From: Deltaproteobacteria bacterium
Lineage (GTDB): Bacteria; Desulfobacterota; Desulfobacteria; Desulfobacterales; BuS5
Length of the DNA stretch: 8,410 nt
Direction of reading: 5' to 3'
Assembly: GCA_021157555.1 (NCBI GenBank)
Contig: JAGGWL010000103.1
Span: forward strand, 1 to 8,410
In this document: positions 1 to 6,711 of the stretch, in pieces
Layout: each line of letters starts with the position of its first letter
Position numbering within the stretch: position 1 is the first letter of the stretch
The notes under the pieces: model-generated
The model's input: only the letters and a program-made list of their open reading frames with translations
What the model was told of the DNA's origin: nothing
Databases searched by the model: none
Made by a program: the position numbers and the translations under genes

Positions 1-322
1 AGATTTTAATTTTTTTTAAATATGGAAAGAGCTTCAAATCCACAAAGTCTTTTAAATTATCACCGCTTAATGCCTTGTGATGGTCGAGTTTGCCGTTTTT
101 GGTTTTAGGTGTCGCCCATTTTTCCCATTTGTATTCATTTGAGATTATAGGTGTATATTCTTTCCCCGATAAATCCGCTTTGGTTTGTTTGTCTTTTTCA
201 AGGTCGTCAAGATATTTCAGAAACAATACCCACGAGGTTTGTTCTACATAGTCGAGTTCACTGCTGCATCCGGCGTCTTTGTGCAGTATGTCATCTATGT
301 TTTTAAAGGTTTGTTCAAACAT
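1..322 (-). CDS. hsdM: Type I restriction-modification DNA methylase subunit HsdM, N-terminal part (cut by window edge)
   Basis: This is the N-6 adenine methylase subunit of a type I restriction-modification system. HsdM works with HsdS to methylate host DNA and forms part of the restriction complex with HsdR. Only the first 107 codons are in the window and the frame is still open at base 1. The protein begins MFEQTFKNIDDILHKDAGCS and continues with SELDYVEQTSWVLFLKYLDD, then KALSGDNLKDFVDLKLFPYL. This is the characteristic N-terminal helical domain of HsdM. The SAM-binding and NPPF catalytic motifs would lie beyond the edge. The ATG at 322-320 has an AAGGA ribosome site (plus-strand 328-332) five bases upstream. 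Full-length family members are about 500 residues, so roughly four fifths is missing. HsdS and HsdR are not visible. The call is from family recognition by eye. Confidence 0.9.
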   Translation of the reverse strand, partial: MFEQTFKNIDDILHKDAGCSSELDYVEQTSWVLFLKYLDDLEKDKQTKADLSGKEYTPIISNEYKWEKWATPKTKNGKLDHHKALSGDNLKDFVDLKLFPYLKKIKI

Positions 323-370
323 TTGTATCCTTCATGAATTTTATTTATATCCGCTGAGTCTGTTGAGGGG

Positions 371-519
371 CTAACGCGGCTGTTGAGCCGCGAAAATTGC
401 AGTCGGCTCTAACGTCCTTGATAGGTGGAGCGTGAGACTGTCAAGGACGTTGGAGGAACTCGACAGCCGTGATAAGTTAACCGTGTGCGTAGCGCAACGG
501 AGCTCACGGTCAACGGCTG
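371..519. other. Highly structured intergenic block with nested, mutually exclusive inverted repeats
   Basis: Several strong stems are packed here. Bases 407-424 pair with 438-455 as an 18-bp uninterrupted stem (16 Watson-Crick, 2 G-T) around a 13-base loop. Bases 375-381 pair with 386-392 as a perfect 7-bp hairpin with a GTTG loop. Bases 375-387 can instead pair with 459-471 over 13 bp (two G-T), enclosing the 18-bp stem. Bases 476-485 pair with 505-514 with one mismatch, and contain a small 486-489/493-496 hairpin. Bases 464-470 can alternatively pair with 513-519. It could be a noncoding RNA or leader, a REP/MITE-like repeat, or an integron attC-like recombination site. The CTCTAAC and GTTGGAG ends resemble attC cores but do not fit the consensus. 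GC is higher than in the surroundings. The function is unknown to me. Confidence 0.6.
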
Positions 520-738
520 AACCCAAGGGGAAGCGGGAATTGTGACAACCAATTTTAATAAATCTGAAGCTTGGACAGCAAATTTGAGCTTAGGGGAAAC
601 CCATGCTACCCGCTTGTCACTTGAAGCGACTTGTTGTAAAACTTTGCCAGATACAATGACCTGACCTAAATCTGTGCGCCTGCTTGGGGAAGTTATTTCG
701 TCCCCGTTCCTTATGCATTTTGCAAAAGCCGCCTTTTT
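520..738. other. Gene-free stretch downstream of the RNA methyltransferase
   Basis: No convincing gene is visible. Two overlapping inverted-repeat pairs can be seen: 531-537 with 609-615 (AAGCGGG/CCCGCTT) and 542-548 with 614-620 (GTGACAA/TTGTCAC). There is a perfect 10-base palindrome TTTTGCAAAA at 718-727. The 22-base repeat at 690-711 lies inside. The minus strand stays open in the frame of the methyltransferase for 109 codons after its stop (738-412), but has no ATG. No clear rho-independent terminator follows the methyltransferase stop. Confidence 0.5.
690..711 (+). repeat. 22-base dispersed repeat, copy 1
   Basis: The sequence (AAGTTATTTCG followed by TCCCCGTTCCT) is identical to 7547-7568, about 6.9 kb away in the same orientation. 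It sits 27 bases downstream of the stop of the minus-strand methyltransferase gene. GGGGA (686-690) and TCCCC (701-705) flank a 10-base loop, so this copy can form a short hairpin. The reverse complement contains GGGGACGAAATAA, similar in style to repeats I associate with Y1 (REP-associated) transposases. That association is from memory. Confidence 0.75.
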
Positions 739-1926
739 TTATACAATTTTTCCGGTTAATAAAATCATATCAAGCCCCCCGTGTGTGAATGGATGAGAGG
801 AGCTGTAAGGCAAAATCTTTTTGGGAATTGCATTACGCGGGACAACAAGCGCATACTTCCATCCAGCATAACTTGCGCGCAGTTTATGCAAAATATCTTT
901 AAGCAGTTTTTCACTTTTATTTTTATTCCCCATCCGCAGGCCATAGGGCGGGTTTAACATAACCACCCCGGTTTCCTCAAAAATATCAGAAGGTAGAAAT
1001 GCAAAAAAATCTTTCTGCTCTGCCCTGGCTATTTCAGACAAATTATTTGCTTTTAAAATATCAGATAAACGGCTGCATGCTTCAAAATCAATATCAGAGG
1101 CAAAAATATGGCACGGGCCCTCAAGGGAAATTTTTTTTTCGGCTTCACGTTTAAGGTAGTCCCACTGGGCAGATTTAAAACACGGCCAGCTCATAAAAGC
1201 AAAGTCTCTGAACCAGCCAGGCGGGGTACTGGATGCCAACATGGCTCCTTCAATAGAAAAAGTGCCGGAACCACATAAAGGGTCAAGCAGAGGTGTGCCG
1301 GGCTGGTAGCCGGCAATCATCAGGGCCGCAACTGCTATGGTTTCCCGAATAGGAGCCGTATGATTATGCTTTTTAATGCCTCGTTTGTGGAGAAGTTCTC
1401 CACTGCTATCTATTGATATAAGAAAATTATCATTCTGGATCCTGATCAAAAGCTTTTGCTGCAAGTAATCCTTTTTTTCGCCAGGTGAGTCTATTATTGT
1501 GCTGAACCTGGCGGCGATACTTTTTTTAAAACAGTCCGCCACCGCTTTGGTATGATAAAGCCTTGAGTGTTTGGCAGTAACGCTTATTTCGGGCAGTATA
1601 TTAGTTTTAAATGGTAAAAAAAGTTCCCAGGGAACCTGTAAGAGTTTTTTTTCAAGGACTCTGAAATTGGATGCTTTAAGTTTTCCTATGCGCATGAGGA
1701 TTTTATTTGCCGTGCGCAGGTAAAGATTTGCTTTATAGCAATCCTGCATGCGGCCTGTAAATTCAACGCCGCCATCAACCATCTTTATTTCTTTAAAGGA
1801 GCCGGGAATATTATTTAATTCCTGATAGCAGACACTTTTCAATCCGGATGTTGTGGCTGCAAAAAACAGATGTTCTCTTCCAATAATTTGTCGTTTAATT
1901 CTTTTTTCAAATGAAGCAGATGTCAT
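739..1926 (-). CDS. THUMP-domain class I SAM-dependent RNA methyltransferase (RlmL/YpsC-like)
   Basis: A 395-residue cytoplasmic methyltransferase, probably modifying guanine N2 in 23S rRNA as the RlmL N-terminal half does. The exact target is inferred. An N-terminal THUMP RNA-binding region spans roughly residues 20-180. It is followed by a Rossmann methyltransferase domain of the UPF0020 type. SAM-binding motif I is DPLCGSGTFSIEGA (215-228), an acidic motif II-like segment is ASDID (276-280), and the catalytic motif IV is NPPYG (325-329). The length fits single-module family members, not the roughly 700-residue bifunctional E. coli RlmL, so the second module is absent. The ATG lies only 2 bases after the glnS stop with no good Shine-Dalgarno nearby (AGGGG is 17 bases away). 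Translation is therefore probably coupled to glnS in one operon. Confidence 0.88.
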   Translation of the reverse strand: MTSASFEKRIKRQIIGREHLFFAATTSGLKSVCYQELNNIPGSFKEIKMVDGGVEFTGRMQDCYKANLYLRTANKILMRIGKLKASNFRVLEKKLLQVPWELFLPFKTNILPEISVTAKHSRLYHTKAVADCFKKSIAARFSTIIDSPGEKKDYLQQKLLIRIQNDNFLISIDSSGELLHKRGIKKHNHTAPIRETIAVAALMIAGYQPGTPLLDPLCGSGTFSIEGAMLASSTPPGWFRDFAFMSWPCFKSAQWDYLKREAEKKISLEGPCHIFASDIDFEACSRLSDILKANNLSEIARAEQKDFFAFLPSDIFEETGVVMLNPPYGLRMGNKNKSEKLLKDILHKLRASYAGWKYALVVPRNAIPKKILPYSSSHPFTHGGLDMILLTGKIV

Positions 1927-1928
1927 AA

Positions 1929-3671
1929 TTATTGTTTATTTCGCCCCTGTTCCTTGGATTGAGCCTTTTTTTTGTTATCGATATTTTTTTTTACAATTTT
2001 GGCCCAGGAATCACGCAATGTTACAGTTCTATTAAAGACTGGTTTCTCTTTGGTAGAATCCTTCGCATCAACACAAAAATATCCTGTTCTTTCAAACTGA
2101 AACTTGCTTTCAGGCTCAAATTTTGCCAGGTAGGGTTCAACTCGGCAATCCTTCAGTATTTCAAGAGAGTTCGGATTTAAAACGCTGGATAATTCAGTTT
2201 CCCCGGTATCTTCAGGCCGTTCTTCTGAAAAAAGCCTGTCATAAAGTCGTATCTCTGCATTCAGTGAATGTGCTGCCGAGACCCAGTGAATTGTTCCTTT
2301 TACTTTGCGGCCATCAGGAGACGAACCTCCCCGTGTTTCCGGATCATAAGTACAATGCACCTCCAGGATTTCATCTGTTTCTGCATCTTTTACAACATCA
2401 ACACATTTAATATAATATGCATACCTCAAGCGGACTTCGCGCCCTGGTACCAGCCGAAAAAATTTTTTTGGAGCTTTTTCGCGAAAATCATTCTGTTCAA
2501 TATAAATAACTTTAGAAAAAGGAAGCTTTCTTGAACCCAGGCTGTCATCTTCCGGATGCAGCGGCCCATCCAGTTCTTCCACACGGTCTTCCGGATAGTT
2601 GTCAATGATAACCTTTAATGGCCGAAGAACGCCCATAACGCGTGGAACCCACTTGTTAAGTTCCTCTCGTACGGAATATTCCAGTAATGAAAGATCGACG
2701 ACTCCTTCTTTTTTTCCAATCCCGATTCTTCTACAAAAATTTCGGATAGATTCAGGCGAATAACCTCTTCTTCGCATTCCTGCGATAGTTGGCATGCGCG
2801 GATCATCCCAGCCATTCACGACTCCTTGCTGCACAAGTTTCAAGAGTTGCCTTTTGCTCATAATCGTATAACTCAAATTAAGCTTGGCAAACTCTATCTG
2901 TTGTGGATGGCAATCAACCTCAAGCTCATCCAGAACCCAGTCGTACAATGGTCGATGGTCTTCATATTCCAGAGTACATAATGAATGCGTAATGCCTTCA
3001 ATGGAATCGGAAAGGCAATGGGTGAAATCATACATGGGATATATGCACCATTTGACACCGGTTTGGTGATGTGCAATCCGCTTGATCCGGTAAAGAACAG
3101 GATCACGCATATTCAGGTTGGGTGAAGCCATATCAATTTTTGCGCGCAGGACATGAGATCCATCTTCAAATTCTCCCGCCCGCATCCGTGCAAAAAGGTC
3201 AAGATTTTCTTCAATAGATCGTGTTCGGAAGGGGCTATTGTTGCCAGGTTCTTTTAATGTCCCCCTGTATGCCCTGATTTCATCAACATTCAGGCTGCAA
3301 ACATATGCCTTATCCTTTTTTATCAGTTGAACAGCATAATCATACAGTTGTTCAAAGTAGTCAGAAGCATGGCGCAATCTGTCTTTCCAGTCAAAGCCAA
3401 GCCATCTTATATCGGCCTTGATTGCTTCCATATATTCAACTTCTTCTTTGCTTGGGTTGGTATCATCAAATCGCAGATAACAAATGCCATTTGGATGCTC
3501 TGCTGCAACGCCAAAATTCAAACATATTGATTTGGCATGCCCCATGTGCAAGTATCCGTTAGGTTCAGGAGGAAATCTTGTTACCACCCTGCCGTTATTT
3601 TTATTTTCTTTAAGGTCTTGCTCTATAATGGTACGAATAAAATCAGATTGTAGAGATTCTGATTCAGACAT
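1929..3671 (-). CDS. glnS: Glutaminyl-tRNA synthetase
   Basis: A class I aminoacyl-tRNA synthetase charging tRNA-Gln with glutamine in the cytoplasm. Numbering from the chosen ATG (580 residues), the catalytic signature PPEPNGYLHMGHAKS lies at 34-48 with HIGH equivalent HMGH at 42-45. The KMSKS-loop equivalent is IMSKR (270-274), the usual form in GlnRS. The C-terminal part fits the two-barrel anticodon-binding region. E. coli GlnRS is about 554 residues; the excess here is mostly a basic, low-complexity C-terminal tail. A GTG at 3680 in the same frame would add three residues, but the ATG at 3671 is better placed behind GGTGA (plus-strand 3678-3682) and AAGGA (3684-3688). It is first in a minus-strand unit with the RNA methyltransferase. 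A candidate promoter is at 3713-3741. Confidence 0.96.
   Translation of the reverse strand: MSESESLQSDFIRTIIEQDLKENKNNGRVVTRFPPEPNGYLHMGHAKSICLNFGVAAEHPNGICYLRFDDTNPSKEEVEYMEAIKADIRWLGFDWKDRLRHASDYFEQLYDYAVQLIKKDKAYVCSLNVDEIRAYRGTLKEPGNNSPFRTRSIEENLDLFARMRAGEFEDGSHVLRAKIDMASPNLNMRDPVLYRIKRIAHHQTGVKWCIYPMYDFTHCLSDSIEGITHSLCTLEYEDHRPLYDWVLDELEVDCHPQQIEFAKLNLSYTIMSKRQLLKLVQQGVVNGWDDPRMPTIAGMRRRGYSPESIRNFCRRIGIGKKEGVVDLSLLEYSVREELNKWVPRVMGVLRPLKVIIDNYPEDRVEELDGPLHPEDDSLGSRKLPFSKVIYIEQNDFREKAPKKFFRLVPGREVRLRYAYYIKCVDVVKDAETDEILEVHCTYDPETRGGSSPDGRKVKGTIHWVSAAHSLNAEIRLYDRLFSEERPEDTGETELSSVLNPNSLEILKDCRVEPYLAKFEPESKFQFERTGYFCVDAKDSTKEKPVFNRTVTLRDSWAKIVKKNIDNKKKAQSKEQGRNKQ
1936..1955 (+). repeat. Degenerate copy of the 22-base repeat inside the 3' end of glnS
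   Basis: The 20 bases here match 693-712 at 18 of 20 positions without gaps, the two differences being T/C and C/T. Read on the minus strand it encodes the last GlnRS residues (the KEQGRNK region) and ends four bases from the glnS stop codon. It may be an old repeat absorbed into the gene, or chance similarity. Confidence 0.4.
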
Positions 3672-3712
3672 ATTATTCACCGTTCCTTATTAATATTTGT
3701 TATATAGCTCAA

Positions 3713-3741
3713 TATATAAGCTTGCATTAAGCATTTTGCAA
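3713..3741 (-). promoter_or_regulatory. Candidate sigma70-type promoter of glnS, with overlapping palindrome
   Basis: On the minus strand TTGCAA (plus-strand 3736-3741) is followed after 17 bases by TATATA (3713-3718), each matching the consensus at 4 of 6 positions. It lies about 42 bases upstream of the glnS ATG. A 7-bp inverted repeat, GCTTGCA (3720-3726) and TGCAAGC (3737-3743), covers the spacer and the -35 element, so a regulator could bind there. The region is AT-rich, so chance matches are likely. Confidence 0.35.
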
Positions 3742-3977
3742 GCGGCTTTGGAAAAAATAGAAAAAATCATCATTTTTTCGTTGTTTCATTTTTTTAAGGA
3801 CTGGATAAATCTCAATGTATAAATATTATTTGTTTACATTTATGTTTTTTTTATTTAATTACCCATTTAAAAACTGGTATCTGGCATTGAGCAGTTGCAT
3901 TTTAAAAAAAAAGGGATATTCTTTACCTTGTTTTGATCAGCGATGAAATTGATCTCATATTATCCCGAAGGGATTAG

Positions 3978-4008
3978 GTCGTATAGCCGGTGGTTTTAGC
4001 CACCGGTA
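3978..4008 (+). repeat. Left inverted repeat of the Y1-transposase remnant
   Basis: Matches the reverse complement of 4288-4318 at 30 of 31 positions. It contains the stem CCGGTGG (3987-3993) and CCACCGG (4000-4006) with a 6-base loop. Confidence 0.85.
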
Positions 4009-4061
4009 TGAATGAGAGATACACACCCTTTTTCAAGTCCTGAAGGGACGGCGTATTTTCT

Positions 4062-4245
4062 TCAAGTCCAAAGGTGTTCGTTATATTCAACCTGATGGCG
4101 TTTAAGAATCCGGATAAATTTCTTTGACAATACCACTCATATACCACAGATAAAGCTCATCCCTGATTTCTTGGATAATCATTGGTTCCCGTGCTTTCAT
4201 GCTGAATACCACGTGATAAATTAGATTGGTTAATGTGCTTCCCAT
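4062..4245 (-). pseudogene. IS200-like (Y1/REP-associated) transposase remnant with internal deletion and frameshift
   Basis: Reading from ATG 4245, 47 codons end at TAA 4102-4104. They start MGSTLTNLIYHVVFSMKARE and continue PMIIQEIRDELYLWYMSGIV, which fits the N-terminus of IS200-like transposases. In another frame, ending at TGA 4062-4064, comes KFIRILKRHQVEYNEHLWT, which fits the extreme C-terminus of the same family. The switch falls near 4115-4125, where the same bases read as KEI in one frame and KKFIR in the other. Complete members are about 140-150 residues. The HUH motif and catalytic tyrosine are missing, so the gene is dead. The deletion has removed most of the middle but kept both ends, the usual path to a nonautonomous element. 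Confidence 0.8.
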
Positions 4246-4287
4246 AAATTATTAATGTGTTTGTTAATTTTTTAACGTCGTCCTTTT

Positions 4288-4318
4288 TACCGGTGGTTAA
4301 AACCACCGGCTATACGAC
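4288..4318 (-). repeat. Right inverted repeat of the Y1-transposase remnant
   Basis: Partner of 3978-4008 with one mismatch. It contains a perfect 9-bp hairpin, CCGGTGGTT (4290-4298) and AACCACCGG (4301-4309), with an AA loop. It ends about 106 bases before the chosen resB start, so it may lie in or beside the resB promoter region. Confidence 0.85.
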
Positions 4319-4424
4319 GTTTCCCCTTCAGGGAAATTTAAGATAAAATAAACTAAATTTTGTTTAAAAGACCTGCTCAATGTCAGCTGGTATCGACAGA
4401 CATTTATATAAATCAGGAAAAATA

Positions 4425-5831
4425 ATGAAAAAGAAAAAAAACAAGAAAAAGAATAAGTCAAGGAAATCCGGAAATAAAATCTGGAAATTTTTTGTTTCCG
4501 TCAAGCTTACAGTTGTGGTGCTTCTAACTCTTGCGGCTACCTCGGTAATTGGAACATTTGTACCACAGAATGCATCTCCAGGCGCCTATATAAATACTTT
4601 TGGTGAAATTCCATGCAGAATATTCAGTTTTCTTGATATTTTTGATATGTACCATTCCTGGTGGTTTTGTTTTTTGCTTTTACTGCTAGGCATAAATATA
4701 TTGATCTGTTCAATTGACAAGCTTTCTTCCGTATGGAAAATAATATTTATAAAAAATCCAAAATTCAATCTTTCAAGATATAAAAAGCTATCTTCAAAAA
4801 AAGATTTTGTCGTCCAGCAAACTTCCTCTGCGCTGCGGGAAAGCTATCAAAAATTTGTTTCAAAAAACTTTAAGTATATCAAAATTAATGATCTTGAAAA
4901 TGGTTTTTATATTTTTGCAGAAAAAGGGCGCTGGACGCGCCTTGGTGTTTATTGCGTGCATTTAAGCATTCTGTTATTGTTGCTGGGAGGATTAATTGGT
5001 TCTATTTTCGGATTCGAAGGACGTGTTAATATAACCGAAGGTGAAACTGCACAGAATATCAGACTAACTCCAACCGGAGCAAAACATAAACTGGATTTTG
5101 CAATAAAGTGTGATTTTTTTAAAGTCAATTTTTACGATTCTGGCGCACCCAAAGAATATCGATCCGGTTTAACCCTGATAGAGGACGGCAAACCTGTTTT
5201 ACAAAAAGAAATTAAAGTTAACACCCCTTTGAGATACAAGGGAATCAATATATTTCAGTCAAGTTATGGCTCCAGTCCACCAAAATATGCAGCCTTAAAT
5301 TTTGTTAGCAGTAAAACCGGATTAATGTATCATGAAAAAACTTTTTTTGAAAAAGAGACAAACTTGCCTGAAGGTGCCGGTAGATTGATTGTAAAAAAAT
5401 TTACACGATCATCCAGCTTTATGGGGCATAAACTTGGTGAAGCATTTTTGGCTACCCTGCTCTTTGATAATAAGGAGCCCGTTGAAATAACGCTTCCAGT
5501 ACGTTTTCCAAGCTTTGACAGAATGAGAAAAGGCGCTTTAATTATTTCGGCAGATTCGCCTCCGTATTATACAGGGCTTCAGGTTACATACGATCCTGGC
5601 GTGTGGATAGTTTATACAGGATTTATCCTCATCATTATAGGTTGCTGGATAACCTTTTTTATGTCGCATCAAAGCCTTTGTATTGAAGTAACACAAAAAG
5701 GCGCAAAAAGCAGTGTCATGATCGCAGTAACCGCAAACAAAAACAGATTTGGAATGAATAACAAAATTAATAATCTTGCCCGAAAATTACAATTGATTAA
5801 AAGCCCTAAAGAAAATAAGGAAATTCAATGA
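4425..5831 (+). CDS. resB: Cytochrome c biogenesis protein ResB (Ccs1), system II
   Basis: A membrane subunit of the system II haem export and ligation machine. With CcsA it delivers haem across the membrane and joins it to CXXCH motifs of apocytochromes in the periplasm. The 468-residue protein has a strongly basic N-terminus (MKKKKNKKKNKSRKS). Transmembrane segments lie at about 24-46, 80-97, 173-194 and 393-413, with a large periplasmic domain between the last two. The SVKLTVVVLLTLAATSVIGTF segment and the TPLRYKGINIFQSSYG stretch (267-282) are family-typical. His179 in TM3 (YCVHLSILL) and His415 after TM4 are candidate haem ligands by analogy with Ccs1. The ATG at 4425 was chosen over ATG 4380, in the same frame, because only the former has a ribosome site (AGGA 4415-4418, six-base spacer). 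It overlaps ccsA by 4 bases. No ResA/CcsX thioredoxin gene is in the window. Confidence 0.92.
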   Translation: MKKKKNKKKNKSRKSGNKIWKFFVSVKLTVVVLLTLAATSVIGTFVPQNASPGAYINTFGEIPCRIFSFLDIFDMYHSWWFCFLLLLLGINILICSIDKLSSVWKIIFIKNPKFNLSRYKKLSSKKDFVVQQTSSALRESYQKFVSKNFKYIKINDLENGFYIFAEKGRWTRLGVYCVHLSILLLLLGGLIGSIFGFEGRVNITEGETAQNIRLTPTGAKHKLDFAIKCDFFKVNFYDSGAPKEYRSGLTLIEDGKPVLQKEIKVNTPLRYKGINIFQSSYGSSPPKYAALNFVSSKTGLMYHEKTFFEKETNLPEGAGRLIVKKFTRSSSFMGHKLGEAFLATLLFDNKEPVEITLPVRFPSFDRMRKGALIISADSPPYYTGLQVTYDPGVWIVYTGFILIIIGCWITFFMSHQSLCIEVTQKGAKSSVMIAVTANKNRFGMNNKINNLARKLQLIKSPKENKEIQ

Positions 5832-6682
5832 ACAGTTCAACTTTGCTTTCTCTGTCAACATTCATTTACGCTTTTGCAGCATTTTTCTATGTTGTAGCGC
5901 TAATTTTTGAAAAACCGGTACTGCTAAAACCAGGGAAATGGACGGCAATAGCAGGCTGCATCGGCAATGCTGCCGGGATCGGTCTGCGCTGGATAGAATC
6001 ATACAAGCTTGGCATCGGTCATGCGCCGCTTACCAATCTTTATGAGTCCCTGATTTTTTTTGCACTGGTTATTATTATTCTCTATTTGATAGTCGAGCAG
6101 AAATACAAATATAATATGCTTGGAGCTTTTGTAACTCCCCTTGCATATTTTGCTATGGCTTATGCGTCTTTGTCCCCGAATATTAGTGATCGTATTCAGC
6201 CATTGATACCTGCACTGCAAAGCAATTGGCTGATTGCACATGTTGTTGCATGCTTTATTGGATATGCTGCGTTTGCAATCTCGTTCGGAATCAGCTTTGT
6301 TTATCTGTTTAAAAAGAATACTCAGGATTCAACATCATTTTTTGATCGTCTTCCTGATTCCGCTATCCTTGATGAGCTGAATCATCAGATGATAATCTTT
6401 GGTTTTCTTTTTCTTACAGTGGGAATAATAACCGGCGCTGTATGGGCAAACTCTGCCTGGGGGCGCTACTGGGGATGGGATCCAAAAGAAACCTGGTCGC
6501 TGATCACATGGTTTATTTATGCAACATTACTGCACGCCAGAATGATGCGGGGATGGACAGGTAAACGAATAGCCATGCTTTCCATCATAGGCTTTATGGG
6601 CGTTATGTTTACCTATTTTGGTGTTAATTACCTTCCGGGTCTGCACAGTTATGGAGTTCTGGAAAAAACGATTTCTCCTTGA
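5828..6682 (+). CDS. ccsA: Cytochrome c biogenesis protein CcsA (also named CcsB/ResC), haem-handling WWD protein
   Basis: The second core subunit of system II cytochrome c synthase, an integral membrane protein of 284 residues with about eight transmembrane segments. The tryptophan-rich WWD motif that presents haem is intact: WGRYWGWDPKETWSLITWF (211-229). Histidines placed as expected for haem handling are His138 (NWLIAHV), His236 (LLHAR) and His273 (PGLHSYG). The N-terminal GHAPLTNLYES (64-74) is also family-typical. The ATG overlaps the resB stop as ATGA, with AAGGA (5817-5821) six bases upstream, so the pair is one translationally coupled operon. Its likely clients include the multiheme cytochrome encoded next. 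Naming differs between databases (CcsA, CcsB, ResC); the family call is firm. Confidence 0.95.
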   Translation: MNSSTLLSLSTFIYAFAAFFYVVALIFEKPVLLKPGKWTAIAGCIGNAAGIGLRWIESYKLGIGHAPLTNLYESLIFFALVIIILYLIVEQKYKYNMLGAFVTPLAYFAMAYASLSPNISDRIQPLIPALQSNWLIAHVVACFIGYAAFAISFGISFVYLFKKNTQDSTSFFDRLPDSAILDELNHQMIIFGFLFLTVGIITGAVWANSAWGRYWGWDPKETWSLITWFIYATLLHARMMRGWTGKRIAMLSIIGFMGVMFTYFGVNYLPGLHSYGVLEKTISP

Positions 6683-6711
6683 CAAAATAATCGTTTTAAT
6701 ATATGTATATT
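6665..6711 (+). promoter_or_regulatory. Inverted repeat over the ccsA stop with a possible promoter for qrcA
   Basis: AAAACGATT (6665-6673) and AATCGTTTT (6689-6697) form a perfect 9-bp inverted repeat with a 15-base loop that spans the ccsA stop. Within it TTGACA (6679-6684) is a perfect -35 hexamer, but the best downstream -10-like sequence, TATATT (6706-6711), is 21 bases away, too far for a normal promoter. TATGTA (6702-6707) has the right 17-base spacing but only a 3 of 6 match. There is no T-run after the repeat, so a terminator is doubtful. A regulator site is possible. Confidence 0.25.

Larger units (their letters stand above)
3963..4335. mobile_element. Defective IS200/REP-associated Y1-transposase element (MITE-like, internally deleted)
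   Basis: A roughly 370-base element between divergent glnS and resB. Its near-terminal inverted repeats are 3978-4008 and 4288-4318, matching at 30 of 31 positions. Each contains its own hairpin (CCGGTGG/CCACCGG; the right one is a 9-bp stem with a 2-base loop). Just outside each lies another small palindrome: TCCC-GAA-GGGA at 3963-3973 and TTCCC-CTTCA-GGGAA at 4321-4335. A third CTGAAGGGA-type motif lies inside (4037-4049, GTCC/GGAC). Foldable ends of this kind are typical of IS200/IS605 and REP/RAYT systems, which act on single-stranded DNA. The interior carries the ends of a broken transposase gene, so it cannot move without help in trans. Boundaries are approximate. Confidence 0.75.

Noticed and set aside
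371..519. CRISPR array or tRNA in the structured block
   Set aside because: There are no regularly spaced direct repeats, and the fold does not give a cloverleaf with tRNA-like T-loop and acceptor features.
730..740. T-run after GCCGCC as a terminator of the methyltransferase gene
   Set aside because: On the minus strand this is an A-run, and the adjacent GGCGGC does not form a stem, so it is not a rho-independent terminator for that gene.
3672..3680. GTG start at 3680 for glnS
   Set aside because: AAGGA would be only three bases from the GTG. The ATG three codons downstream is better placed behind GGTGA and AAGGA and is the stronger start codon.
1853..3693. Several plus-strand open frames of 60-95 codons lying over glnS and the methyltransferase
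   Set aside because: They are antisense shadows of strongly supported genes, with no domain resemblance and no ribosome sites that I could see.
3760..3779. GAAAAAAT/ATTTTTTC hairpin as a terminator
   Set aside because: The stem is almost entirely A-T with a four-base loop and lies upstream of glnS, not after a gene. It most likely reflects base composition.
4380..4424. Upstream in-frame ATG for resB adding 15 residues
   Set aside because: It has no ribosome binding site, whereas ATG 4425 has AGGA six bases upstream and is followed by a basic N-terminus typical before the first membrane segment.
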